Assembly: GCA_039566865.1 (NCBI GenBank)
Contig: CM076955.1
Span: 20,443,501 to 20,507,500, forward strand
Reading direction: 5' to 3'
Origin: Aurelia coerulea
Taxonomy: Eukaryota > Cnidaria > Scyphozoa > Semaeostomeae > Ulmaridae
Length of the DNA stretch: 64,000 bases
The notes below the pieces were generated by a model, which was not told the DNA's origin, did not search any database, and saw nothing but the letters and a program-made list of their open reading frames with translations. A program made the translations under genes and the position numbers. This document shows positions 35,808 to 46,019 of the stretch, piece by piece. The stretch's first letter is position 1. Each line of letters begins with the position of its first letter.

Positions 35808-38800
35808 ATGTCAAAAGTGCAATTGTATGTTTATGAAGTAACCAAAGGGCTAGCTGCACAGCTATCTACAGCATTACTTGGTAGGTATTTGAAACATTTT
35901 AGTTTTTTACAGTAAAACTTTGAAATTTACCAATCACTACTAGAAAATCTATTCAAATCTAGCTTGAATAGATTTGAAGGCAGAAACACCGCAATACAAC
36001 AAAGAAACAACAGCAAATGAGTGTGAATTTAGAGAATTTATGTATTTACCAATATTTTGTGCTGCCATGGAAGGACTTCTTCGGGGCTGGTGGCTGGTAT
36101 ACTAGTTTGCTTGGTAGCTTATTTTGTAAGATTTATGCATTTTTATCTTGCAAAGGCCAGAAAGAAGCAGCCACCTGAAGGATGATATATGCTGTAAACA
36201 GCTTCTTTGGTAACTTTGAATAAAGGACATTGTTGTGAGCTATCACATTTCAGTTTTTAAATTCCTTAATCAATTTTTTTAAATCATCATTAATGTTCTC
36301 ATTATGTTTTTCAATTTTCTTATATGTATTGTGCTCCTGTTACAGGGCACCATATTCCAGGAGTATGGTAAGTCCATTTCATTAATTTCAAATCATGTGC
36401 TCGCTGCAAATTCCCATTCATTAAATCATGATTAAATGCAGAACCCATTTCATGGAATAATCTGTATAATCATGTGCCCCAACTACATTGTGTCATCCTG
36501 TTACAGTAAATTGTCTTTAAGATTTTGCTACTTTTCGTGAATTTTTATGAAGGTCAGATGAGAGCTTGAAGGGGGCAAAATTGCACATTTGAGGGCAAAC
36601 AATAGGATTAATACCGTATTTTTTAGTCCATTTTCGAGAGGGCAGGAAGGGTGGCTACCCCCATTCCCCCTGCAGCGTTCCTGGTTATTGAAACCCCCTG
36701 AGAATATGAAAATCTTTCTTGTTGAGATTTGAAGTTAAAATTCTTTTTAAATGAATATTAGAGTTTTGTGAAATGTCAAGAATACAGACTATTAAAAGCC
36801 AATTCTTCATCCTGTTTGCGAGTAATGTTTGCTGATACGTTTCATATGAAAATTTGGCATGATTTTTCATTTACAGGCACACAGGTGTTGTTTGCTATGG
36901 CATGGAGTATTTCTTTGGTAGTGGAGGCATTCAGAGTTGTAGACCAGTAAGTAGACTTCAGCCAAGTGGGTAAAAGACACTGAACCAGTAAATCAGCAGC
37001 ACCACAAAAACAACAGAAAATATGGCACAATTAATAAATAAGTGATATATGAATAGACCCTTCAGCTATTCTGAAAAGAATCAGAATCAAACGATATTTT
37101 GCTACATTTTGTAGAATTTTCAAATGTGCACAATAGTGATAGAAGCACTAACGCCACTCAATCAAACCTCGCATATAAAGATTTATAAAAATAATGCTTT
37201 TATCCAGTTTCTTTGTAAAATAGCTAAAAGGTCTATTGCCAATCCTCCAATGAAGGACTTCCTCGGGGCTGTTTAAAAACTTTCCTATTTCATTGGTGAA
37301 GATGTTTAATTAGACTTTTAAAGATACCACACTCAAAGCAGCCACTCCTTTCCTAGCCTGGTAACCACTATTATTAGGCTATCCTTTCCAAAGTTAGTGA
37401 AGATTTTCTAAAGAGGGCTCTACAAAAACCTTTAAAAATGACTAAAAATGATCATCAAATTTGTCAATTTCCTTGCCTTACAGCAATAACCATAAAGTAA
37501 TATTTTGTGTATTTCTTGTTTTGTTCTATGCCTAAATGTTGGCTGCAGAGGAGATGTGCTAGTCCACACCCCATGCAGTTTTCATCTTCTGTGATTTTGT
37601 GTTTTCTTGTGTAAGTAGTTATGGTTTGTGGTTATGTATTCTTGTAGTTTTGTAGGTTTGATTATTTGTATAAAAAAATAACCATAACACATTTTAGCAA
37701 ATGTTGTCTTCTTAGGAGGATGAAGCCCCCTCACTGGCATACTTCTTTATGCTTTTTAGAGATGACTTTTTCATCCTCTAAAAAGAATAACATGATGGTG
37801 CATTCAGTTGTTCCAGTATGGGAGAAATGCTCCTCATCATTGCAAATCTTACAACAGCCAGAAACATTATTGTGCGATATGTTAGAATATTTAAGAACAT
37901 TGTTTCATATATTAGAATATTTAAAAACATTGTGCAATATGTTAGAATATTTAAAAACATTGTGCAATATGTTAGAATATTTAAAAACATTGTGCAATAT
38001 GTTAGAATATTTAAAAACATTGTGCAATATGTTTTGATCAGAAAACCTGTCTTCACTGCAACCATTTTTGATGATTATGTCCATAGAGCCATAGCCCACG
38101 AGAGCTAAATTGTCAATCAATTCATTTTTTAGGGCAAAATGATTGTAGGAGCACCTGATGAGATCATTGAGCTTGGTGAAACTCAGCTTAATCATGACGT
38201 TTTCCATGAATATTTATTTGCAATCGGAAATGATGCTTTCAGGTATGTTAAACATTTTTTATTTATGTAGGCATCTCATTATTGACTTGAAATACAGAAG
38301 TTTTACTGATTTAAGAGAAATGAAATGAACAAAGAGAAAACGTTTCAGGAGTACGAACTCTCGTATAGCAGATTACAATTCGTCGATTTCTGAATCGCAA
38401 ATCACCACGAACAAGTTCTCTCTTTGTCCATTCATGTCGATCATTTAGAAAACTTGATCGATGTTTTTCGATCGTTTTCAGTGTTTTCGAAAACTAAGAT
38501 TTTAGGAAACTCGCTTCTAGCTCTAAAAATTGAAAATGATAAAATTTGCAAAAAATCCCAGTATCTAATTCAGACTTTCTGCTAACGATTAAGTCATAAA
38601 TCATCAAAATCGATCGAGTGTACGATTTATTGTGGCCTGCCAAACGTGCATAGTTTATTTTGGCGCACCCGGTATTTGCAGTCGATATTTTTTAAATGGG
38701 GGATACACCCACAATCGCAGTGGAAGATAATGTCCATGGTTGATATCACCGTTCAATTTTGATATTATTTATAAGATTATAATATATAATCAAAACTAAG

Positions 38801-41800
38801 ACTAAAACCCCGGGGGGGTACATGACTTGAGGATGGACGGGGGTCTGCCGCACGGTTTTCAGAAAGCTACCCTCTTCTAATTACCCAAACTTGCTTTTGA
38901 TACCCACTTTTATGATGAATTTTGGCGGAAAACTGCCCATTTTAACCATTTTTTGCGAATCTCCGCAAAACCCCACCCTTGTTTATAGAAAATCTGCCGA
39001 AAAAAAGAGCGTTGTTTAGAGAATTTTGGGCCCTAAAACCCACCCATATGGGTGGCACATACCTGTACCCTAAATATGTTATGTACCCCCCCCCCGGGAC
39101 TAAAACTAAGCCAGTCAAATGTATATTCCTTTTTCATAGGCCAGAGAAGTACCATTTATTTGACCACAATTGCAATACATTCTCAAACGAAGTAGCTCAA
39201 TTCCTTACTGGTAAAACAGTTCCTTCGTATATTCTTGATCTACCAAGAAATGTGGCAAACACTCCGTTAGGCGCTATGCTAAAGACATTCATGGACGGAA
39301 TGGGGGATCCGATGGCAGGCCAATCAGGGAGCCGGTCTTTCTCATCTTATCAACCTGCAGCTGCATCAAGTAACTCGTCACTGCAGTCCACACGGGTTGC
39401 AGATCAGCCTACCACTCAAAACAGCGAGAGTGCAAGGTTAGCTTCTTTGAGTATATTTGGCTTACATGGCAATCTTGTTTCTAGCGGTCGTTTGAATTGA
39501 ATGGAGACAAGGTTACAGATTTTTTTAAATTTCAACTTGAATTCACTCTGATTAACGAAACCAGTTGTAAATCTGCTTCCAGCGAAGTCATTAGATAAGA
39601 TACAGAAGAAAGTACTAGAATAGAAGGATTGCATTTGACGAGGCTTTGTCATTGGCTAATTTCAATTGTGTTGTCCACTCGTCCATTCTGGTGCAAAGTC
39701 AAACGAGTTGCACATTTCTCTCGTAGATTGGACAAAGTGTCAGACAACGATTCTTCTCTAGAACCTTTCATTTATCAATACAATGTAAGTATGACAAGTA
39801 AAGTTATTCAGATATTTCAACGAGATGGAAAACAACTATACCGTAAAAGCTCGTATTAAGCCCCGGGGGCTTATTTAATTTCGGACACTCTAGAGGGGGG
39901 CTTAAAAGAGAGGGGGCTTATTAGAGAGGGGGGCTTATTCAAAAAATTAACTGACAAGGATATATATAATAGCTTGTCAGTTCTTTTACCCCATATTTTG
40001 TGGATTCAACATACAATTTTACGAGCCAAATAAATAGATTCGACACAGTTTTATCCCAAACCTTATCAAACTTAACATACAAACTTGTTTAGCTAAATAA
40101 ATAGAAAATCTTCGGTAACCGGCTAGCATTTGGTATCAGTGGGGGGCTTAATAGAGAGGGGGGCTTATTAAAATGTTTGGCTCAGAGGAGAGGAGCTTAA
40201 AGGGGCTCCGTCGCCAAACAATAAACAATTCCGTAAACTCGCACGTGTCACCAATTATCCATTGTTCATCCATTGTTTTCTGCAGTTTGTTTGGTGGCTT
40301 CACCCAAGCCACCAAAAAGTGACCGTTAAAAGTCCACTTATATCAGAGCAATCGTAGAAGATATGAATGTTTGGTTTGTTCCTTAGTGAAGTACAATGAT
40401 CTATGTCCAAACAGCACTTTTCATTTTGAAAAAAATATGAAAATCCCGTGTGATATCACCTTTCAAAAAACTGCAAAAATCATCGTTTTGTTTACATTTT
40501 GACGACGGAGCCCCTTTAATAGAGAGGGGGGGGGGGGCTAAATAGAAGAGCTTTTACGATCTTCATCAGATATAGTATGAGGTTCCAATTTTAGTACCAC
40601 TGCTGGCCATAGCTTATTTTATCACCAAGACTTGCCAGTAGATTGTCTGTGTATTTCTATCCTCTTTTATTTAGGTTGATGACTGCTTGAAAGAGTTTCA
40701 TTTATTATTCGTCAACGAAAATGAAGATTTCGAAATGATAGACAGATCTGTAAAGGATTCATCCAAAAGCTCACACAGTGAATCAGATTTTGATAGCATT
40801 ATTGATTGTCTGGGTAAGTCTGCTGGAATACTTAAATTGATTTGTGGAAAAAGCCAATCAAGGTATTAAAACTCGTATCTGTATACAATGAGTTGTTGCA
40901 AAAGATTATAAAGCAAGACTTGAAAAAACAGATACGCAGTAACTAAGACCAACTCTGCAGTCTGAACAGAATATTTCAACAGCGAAATCCCAAATATATA
41001 AATTTTATACATCAAAATTTATGTTAACCATTGAAATTATATTCCACTACATTTCTTATAAATTGATCCAATATACCCAATACTAGAATTACCTGGATTG
41101 AAACAAATCAGCCACAGAAAGTTTTTTGCCACAAAATCACCATATTTTTAGGACTTTCTTTCCAGGAAAATTACCTAGATTTACATCCTTACAAACTATC
41201 TGATACGAAGCCAAGGCTATTTTTGAATTAATGATGGCAAATCTGTCGAAGTTTTAACTTTGAAAATGTGAGTTCCTTTTTGCTTATTTTGGAAGAACTG
41301 CAGTCTGTTATTGGAGTTTTCGATCTCACCTCCAGTCAAATTCCAGTTTCGTTGCAATTTTTTCATGGAAGCTCATTTACACGATAATGTAATTTCAAAG
41401 ATGAAATGAAATAGAACAAGTAAGTGTGAGTGTTTGAAATAAATTGCAAGTAAACGAACAAAATATACAGTATTTTAGGATATAACACTCGGAATCGAAT
41501 AAAAGCTTTAGCAGGAAGAAATGTAATTTTCTTCCTTTATTGTTTCAAAGTTTTTTATCTTAATTTTAGACAGAGTATGCAATGTGGTACACGAGTCAAA
41601 GGACGATAAAAAATTCATCGCATTTCTTGATGTTTTATCAATAATAAATTCAAGATGCACGCAGAATTGCTTGGACAACGAGAAAAGTAAGTTACCTTTT
41701 ATCTTAGGTGCTCTTAGATTCTTGTCTTGGTGCTCTGCTTAAATTCGTTTTCAGGGTTGCAACTTTAGGGGTTGGAACTAGGTGTCTCAGCTCTGAAGGC

Positions 41801-44290
41801 CCCGATTATTAAAAGTTATGCTTAAAACCTTGATTATCGGATAACATGCCGTGTGAGTGAGAAAAGACCTGGGGTATTTGACAAGCGATGTTTTCGTGAA
41901 AAACAAGTCAGAAATGGTTTGTTCAAGTTTCATGTTATGCGCATACTAACCAGTTTTGTGTTTTACAGGAAAGTATAAAGCCTGACGAGCTTGCGAGGTC
42001 TGTGCAAAAGGACCGAGGGCTTTATATTTTCCTGTACAACTACAAAACCGGCTAGTATGAGTTTTATTACCTGATAGCTTCTAATTTTGACTCATATCAC
42101 TTGGTCAAACGCATTTTGTTACTTTTATGTCGTTTGAGTTTATTGTAAATCTCACAGGCCTAAATCAGTTGCTGTGGTGACAAAAACGCGTCCTTGTATC
42201 GTATCATACAAGGCTGCGGGAAAACCGCGGGAAGTGTGCGATTAACCAATAGGATTGGCGGGATTATTGTATTGCCTCGTTTTTGAAACATCAGTCAGGT
42301 AATAATGCAGCTTGATACTGCAGCATTTTATTCTGAACTATGACGTGCTATTTCTTATGTTTAGGTGCAAGGCTCATAATCAGTGTAATCGAAGCTTTTA
42401 AAAATCACTCATCAAGAACTGAGCCGCTCATTAGCTTCTTGAAATATGTGAGTATTTTCTTTACAGTAATTCTTTACATTGAATATCACACGGATTTAGA
42501 ATTTAGAAGAAAAAGACTCTACATTCCTTCAAATGTACTTGCTTTAAAGCCCAGCCTTTTATGGCCAAATCTTCCTGTGTGTCAAATTATGTGTCCTCTC
42601 TCAACAGAAATTGCTTGAAATTTGTAGTGAAGGTGCATTTTGAAATCTGTAACACTAAAGATAATAGATAGAGGTATAGACAGAGCAAAGAAAAACCCAC
42701 CCACTCCTTGTCTCCAAAGCATTTGCACGTGTCAATGTCACCCATTTGATTAGATTTTTACTCGGGCCCAGCCCCTTTTTCATGAACACACCTGCCGATC
42801 ACTGGCATACTGTCCCGTTTCCATTGGCATTCCTTGGTGTACAGATCTTTGTACATTAACATCATAAATGGATAGTTAGACACTGCAGTTATGCTTCATC
42901 GTGTATGCTTTTGCGAAGGAAAATTTATATCATTCCGTGGAGGAGGCTCGCAAACTCATCTGTAGCAGTATATATATTTCCTCCGTAAAAGAATTAAAAT
43001 GTGGCAATCAAGTGCAGTTGTGGAGTGTAAGCACCTATGGTTGTTCTTAAGGACCCTCCATATGCCGATAAGAAGTTTTGAGAGTTGTAAAAAGATTGCA
43101 GGAAATTTTGTACGAGAATTCTAGGCAAGAAAACAATGTTGATGTACCTAAGGCATGTACTTTATGAAGACATTTTTCTTTCTTTTAGGGAACAAATCTA
43201 TACAGTGACAAAGCTCGTAGAAAGTTGCTGATAGATGCGAAGCATGGTGTTATCCAAGAATTAAACAACAAATTTAGATCTCGATGTGTTGAATGCTTAC
43301 TCGACAGTGAAAATCACGAAGTAACAGATGGAGCTGTTTCTCTTGCTTTCAATATATGTTTAAGTCGGGTAAGAAATTTTTTACTATTTACTAATTTTTT
43401 CGTATGTTTAAAACATTATCTTACTTTATACTCAATTTTTCTTATTGTGAATTTTAATTAATCTGGAATTCTTAAAAAGGAAGAAAAACGCTCTGATTCT
43501 GAAAGTTTTCAGAAAATTCCAACAGTAGAATTATTGCGAAATTGCCAAAATTTCCTTGAAGCGATTCAGTTCAAAGAACTAGGTCATAGAATTTTACACC
43601 AACCTTCTAAAAGATTTGGAACAAATGCTAACATGAACTACACCGTTGTCAAACATGCATACGGGTAAGGAAGATGGAAGCAAAGAAACGAGACTTTAGA
43701 TCAGCACACTAAAGCCTCTCGAACTTATGTTATCTTCAGAGTGTGACCAACATTTGAAACTACGGAGTTAACCAGTAAAATAATTTTGCGTCATTTCTTA
43801 CTAGATGGACGATGAAGCCGAAATAGAGCTTGCTTCTGCCTTATTACATTGGTTTCATACTGCAGATCCTGATTCTACAGCAGGTAATAAGGATAAATTT
43901 CATTTTCCAACTTTTGATTCTCAAATGTTTCATTTATTCGCATCACGATCGAACTTTGACTTGCATTGACAGTTTCCACATGACCATAGGCGTAGGAGAC
44001 AGGGGGCAGCCCCCCCCCCAATGTCGGCAAAATTTGCAAAAATCAGCCAGAATCGGGCAGAAATCTGCCTTAAGTCGGGAAAAATTTTCTTAAACAATTG
44101 ATTTTTTATCGGGCAGCCCCCCCCAAAATTTAGCTTTCCCTACGCCCATGCACATGACCTGAATTGTGTTGTATGAATTTCAAATGAACTTTTTGAAGGA
44201 CATCGCCTGACTTTTAAACTGACTGTAATTCTTGTTTTAGGAAATCGATGTATTGCAGCCATAAAAACTTTGATGAAAGGCAACTCTCAG
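35808..44290 (+). CDS. DESI1: DESI1-like PPPDE peptidase fused to a C-terminal PUL-like domain
   Basis: Twelve exons join without a phase error: 35808-35880, 36346-36367, 36877-36946, 38133-38242, 39140-39436, 39727-39784, 40675-40813, 41570-41686, 42365-42447, 43189-43368, 43805-43883 and 44241-44290, 426 codons; a final exon with the stop was not located. Residues 1-150 are a PPPDE domain: [20 protein letters not shown] at the start, His33 in [34 protein letters not shown] and Cys103 in [18 protein letters not shown], the expected His/Cys pair. DESI1 removes SUMO (and ubiquitin) from targets; the human protein ends near residue 168. Here the frame goes on through a Ser-rich linker to helical repeats ([83 protein letters not shown]), which resemble a PUL armadillo domain. 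PUL domains of PLAA/Ufd3 bind p97/Cdc48. Two adjacent genes is the alternative. Confidence 0.87.
37052..37237. mobile_element. Short MITE with AATAGACC ends, copy 2
   Basis: Inverted copy of 16701-16886: AATAGACCCTTCAGCTATTC at the left and AATAGCTAAAAGGTCTATT at the right. It lies in the DESI1-like gene between exons 3 and 4. Confidence 0.85.
37864..38033. repeat. 30-bp tandem repeat in DESI1-like intron 3
   Basis: About 5.7 copies of a 30-bp unit (tgttagaatatttaaaaaca plus ttgtgcaata). The last four copies are identical and the first two are diverged. It ends about 100 bp before exon 4. Because 30 is a multiple of three, all frames look like repetitive ORFs; none joins the gene. Confidence 0.95.
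38341..38672. mobile_element. CCGGGTGCGCCA palindrome element, right half only
   Basis: Matches the right half of 21423-22017 and ends TTTTGGCGCACCCGG followed by TA (38673-38674). It begins within 'agtacgaactctcgtatagc', the centre of the complete copies. Either the left half has been lost or the element inserted as a half. Confidence 0.8.
38809..39098. mobile_element. hAT-like miniature element with 8-bp target duplication
   Basis: A 290-bp element with C/G-run ends (CCGGGGGGGTACATGAC and ATGTACCCCCCCCCCGGG). It is flanked by the 8-bp direct repeat ACTAAAAC at 38801-38808 and 39099-39106. Eight-bp duplications are characteristic of hAT transposition. Its right end is 41 bp from the acceptor of the exon that carries the catalytic Cys. 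Confidence 0.82.
39841..40558. mobile_element. CGTAAAAGCTC element containing a nested TTAA element
   Basis: Outer ends CGTAAAAGCTC (39842-39852) and GAGCTTTTACG (40548-40558). The body carries many copies of 'agaggggggcttatt'. A complete TTAA element (40201-40515) interrupts one of these repeats at a TTAA within 'gagcttaa', and the motif resumes with 'ttaatagagagggg' after it. Thus the outer element arrived first. All of it lies in the DESI1-like gene intron between exons 6 and 7. Confidence 0.82.
40201..40515. mobile_element. TTAA-targeting miniature element, copy 3 (nested)
   Basis: A 315-bp copy of the elements at 100-389 and 4489-4797, flanked by TTAA at 40197-40200 and 40516-40519. It starts AGGGGCTCCGTCGCCAAAC and ends with ACGACGGAGCCCCT. 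It is inserted inside the element at 39841-40558. Confidence 0.88.
43986..44151. repeat. Short element with poly-C subterminal blocks
   Basis: Inverted ends of the type 'cataggcgtaggagac' and 'ccctacgcccatg' enclose two 'gggcagccccccc' blocks and a repeated 'aaatctgcc/aaatttgc' interior. A relative with 'acaagcgtacaggaag' and 'ccatacgcttatg' ends lies at about 55574-55736. Confidence 0.55.
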
Positions 44291-45380
44291 GTCAGTTTGA
44301 ATTTCTATCGATACAATCAACAAGCGAAGTTGCTTATTATGCTTTTGGAATATTGCCAGCCACCCCAGGCTTTCAATTGCAAAATACAGCAATGTTTTGC
44401 ACTTTAAAGGGTTTTTGCAAAGTTATAAGCTTGCATTTAAAATCTAAAAGTAGCGTATTCAAATCGATGTCCCACACGTGTTGTCAACAATTGATAGCCA
44501 AAGAAACAATGATGTGCCTGACTGTTTTCTTTGTCCTATTTATAAACTTTCGGACGCTTTTTCGAGAATTTCGGACAAAAAACTTTCGGACTAACAATTT
44601 TTGCATAAAGCCAACCTACATGTCAAAACAAGCTGTAATTTGTATGTTATTTAATCATGTGCAAGTTAAACTAACTACATAGATACATATAGATGCATCA
44701 GGAGCAGTTTTCAAGATTGCAGACGAAAACGAGAGGTACTTTCATCGACTCAAGAACATTGCTATTGACAACTGCAATGTGGAAATTCACATTGGAAGCA
44801 GGATCACTGATGATACTTTATCATTTGTTAATAATTGAACGGGCAAAATTCATTTTTTTTCTATTTTCAAAGAATTTAAAACTTTTGGACAATTAAACTT
44901 TCAGACAAAAAATTGTCCGAAAGTTTGATCGTCCGAAAGTTTTTGATATTAATGTACAGATTGAATTTAGTAAATAATATAATATCGGTATATAAAGAAA
45001 TAATTCTGAATGACTGCAAGAAGTAACAGATACAAGATGAAGACAATTTGTATGATAACAAGATTCCCTTATTTCTCTCTAAATGTTCTTCAGAATTTTT
45101 GCATTAACAATACTATTTAACATATATTTCAACTATATTTATTATGTGCAACGTTTACTTTTATATGGGTATCTGGTACTTGAGAGAGAACAAATTACGT
45201 AGAATTTACACAAAACAATGTAGGCACCGCACCGTTGGAATTGAGTAGATTTGGGACAGAGAAGTATCGCCCCTTATTAGCCTGCGTGCAGCTCCTCAAT
45301 CGCCGATCAAGAGCATATTCTGCAACATGAAAACATCCAGGAAATGATTGTTTATCTAATATTTAGGATTCTGCTATGCA
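44291..45380. other. 3' region of the DESI1-like gene; no exon resolved
   Basis: A last exon with the stop codon of the DESI1-like gene is expected here, but I could not recognise it. If exon 12 is read through its donor, the frame ends at a TAA near 44404-44406. Between about 44545 and 44945 the phrase 'aaactttcggac' occurs in both orientations ('gtccgaaagttt'), marking a foldback element. Confidence 0.4.
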
Positions 45381-45568
45381 AGGTGAAGGTGAAGTTGCGG
45401 TTTTTAGCGCCAAGTGCTGGGTTCACAGAAGTAGCTAAGCGCTAATCGAGTCCGCGAACCCTTGTCATGACGCTCAAGTGGTGGGGCTCTACCGGGTATC
45501 GAACCCAGTCCGCCTGAACGTTCTGGCTGCTAAGTCAGAGGATTACACCATTGCGCCACAACACCTTC
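45381..45568 (-). mobile_element. tRNA-derived SINE, copy 2
   Basis: Second copy of the SINE at 13073-13259. On the minus strand it reads GTTGTGGCGCAATGGTGTAA near its 5' end (A box) and GGTTCGATACCC (B box), with a tail ending 'cttcaccttcacct'. It lies between the DESI1-like and CLUAP1 genes. Confidence 0.8.
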
Positions 45569-45754
45569 GCTAGAGAATGTTTCGTTCTTCTGATTGACGA
45601 TCCTCGGTTTTCTGCCAGCTCTTTGTAGCTTTTGCTTCTGGCAAGCAAAAGACTTTCTGTTTAAGCATATAATACAAACACTTGCGAGTAGCAAACAATA
45701 TTTTGAGGTTTTCAAGAGAATCTTTCAAACAACTTTGCTTGGCAAGTTTTGGTG

Positions 45755-45965
45755 GGGTAGCTTCCACGTCGTCGCCCCATATGGCCCAGTCCTTCATCAT
45801 AATATTCATTGTTGGGCTTAGGGGCAGTACTCCATGCTGGAAGAAAATAGTTGGGAATTTAGACATTCATAACTGGGGAGGTTTTTGTACACCATCCTTC
45901 ATAGTTTTTGGTATATACTTTTCCACGACGTCTCCCTGTATGGCCCAGTCATTATCATAATATTC
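45755..45965 (-). repeat. Two decayed copies of the CLUAP1 last-exon segment
   Basis: On the minus strand, 'actgggccatacagggagac' with 'gtcgtggaaaa' (around 45918-45965) and 'actgggccatatggggcgac' with 'gacgtggaagc' (around 45755-45800) match 'cctggcccaatagggcgaca' with 'acgtggaaaa' of CLUAP1 exon 13 (about 46066-46110). The spacing is about 150-165 bp. They lie just beyond the CLUAP1 stop codon and are not in frame with the gene. Confidence 0.6.
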
Positions 45966-46019
45966 GTTCATGAACAACAGACGATAGGAAGGCTACTGTA
46001 CGGACATTCAAAGACATAC

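Noticed and set aside
37864..38033. CRISPR-like array
   Set aside because: The 30-bp units are directly adjacent with no unique spacers, and the context is an animal intron.
37666..38207. Repetitive ORFs on both strands in the DESI1-like intron
   Set aside because: A 30-bp tandem repeat is open in several frames; none of these ORFs joins the gene.
38979..39139. Extension of the DESI1-like exon 5 to the left
   Set aside because: The frame is open only because of the hAT-like element; the previous exon (38242) splices perfectly in phase to 39140 and gives the conserved sequence.
43474..43668. Extra coding exon in the DESI1-like gene (a Glu/Lys-rich open stretch)
   Set aside because: The same sequence type recurs at 47815-47885 in a CLUAP1 intron as part of an inverted repeat, and exon 10 to exon 11 joins in phase without it.
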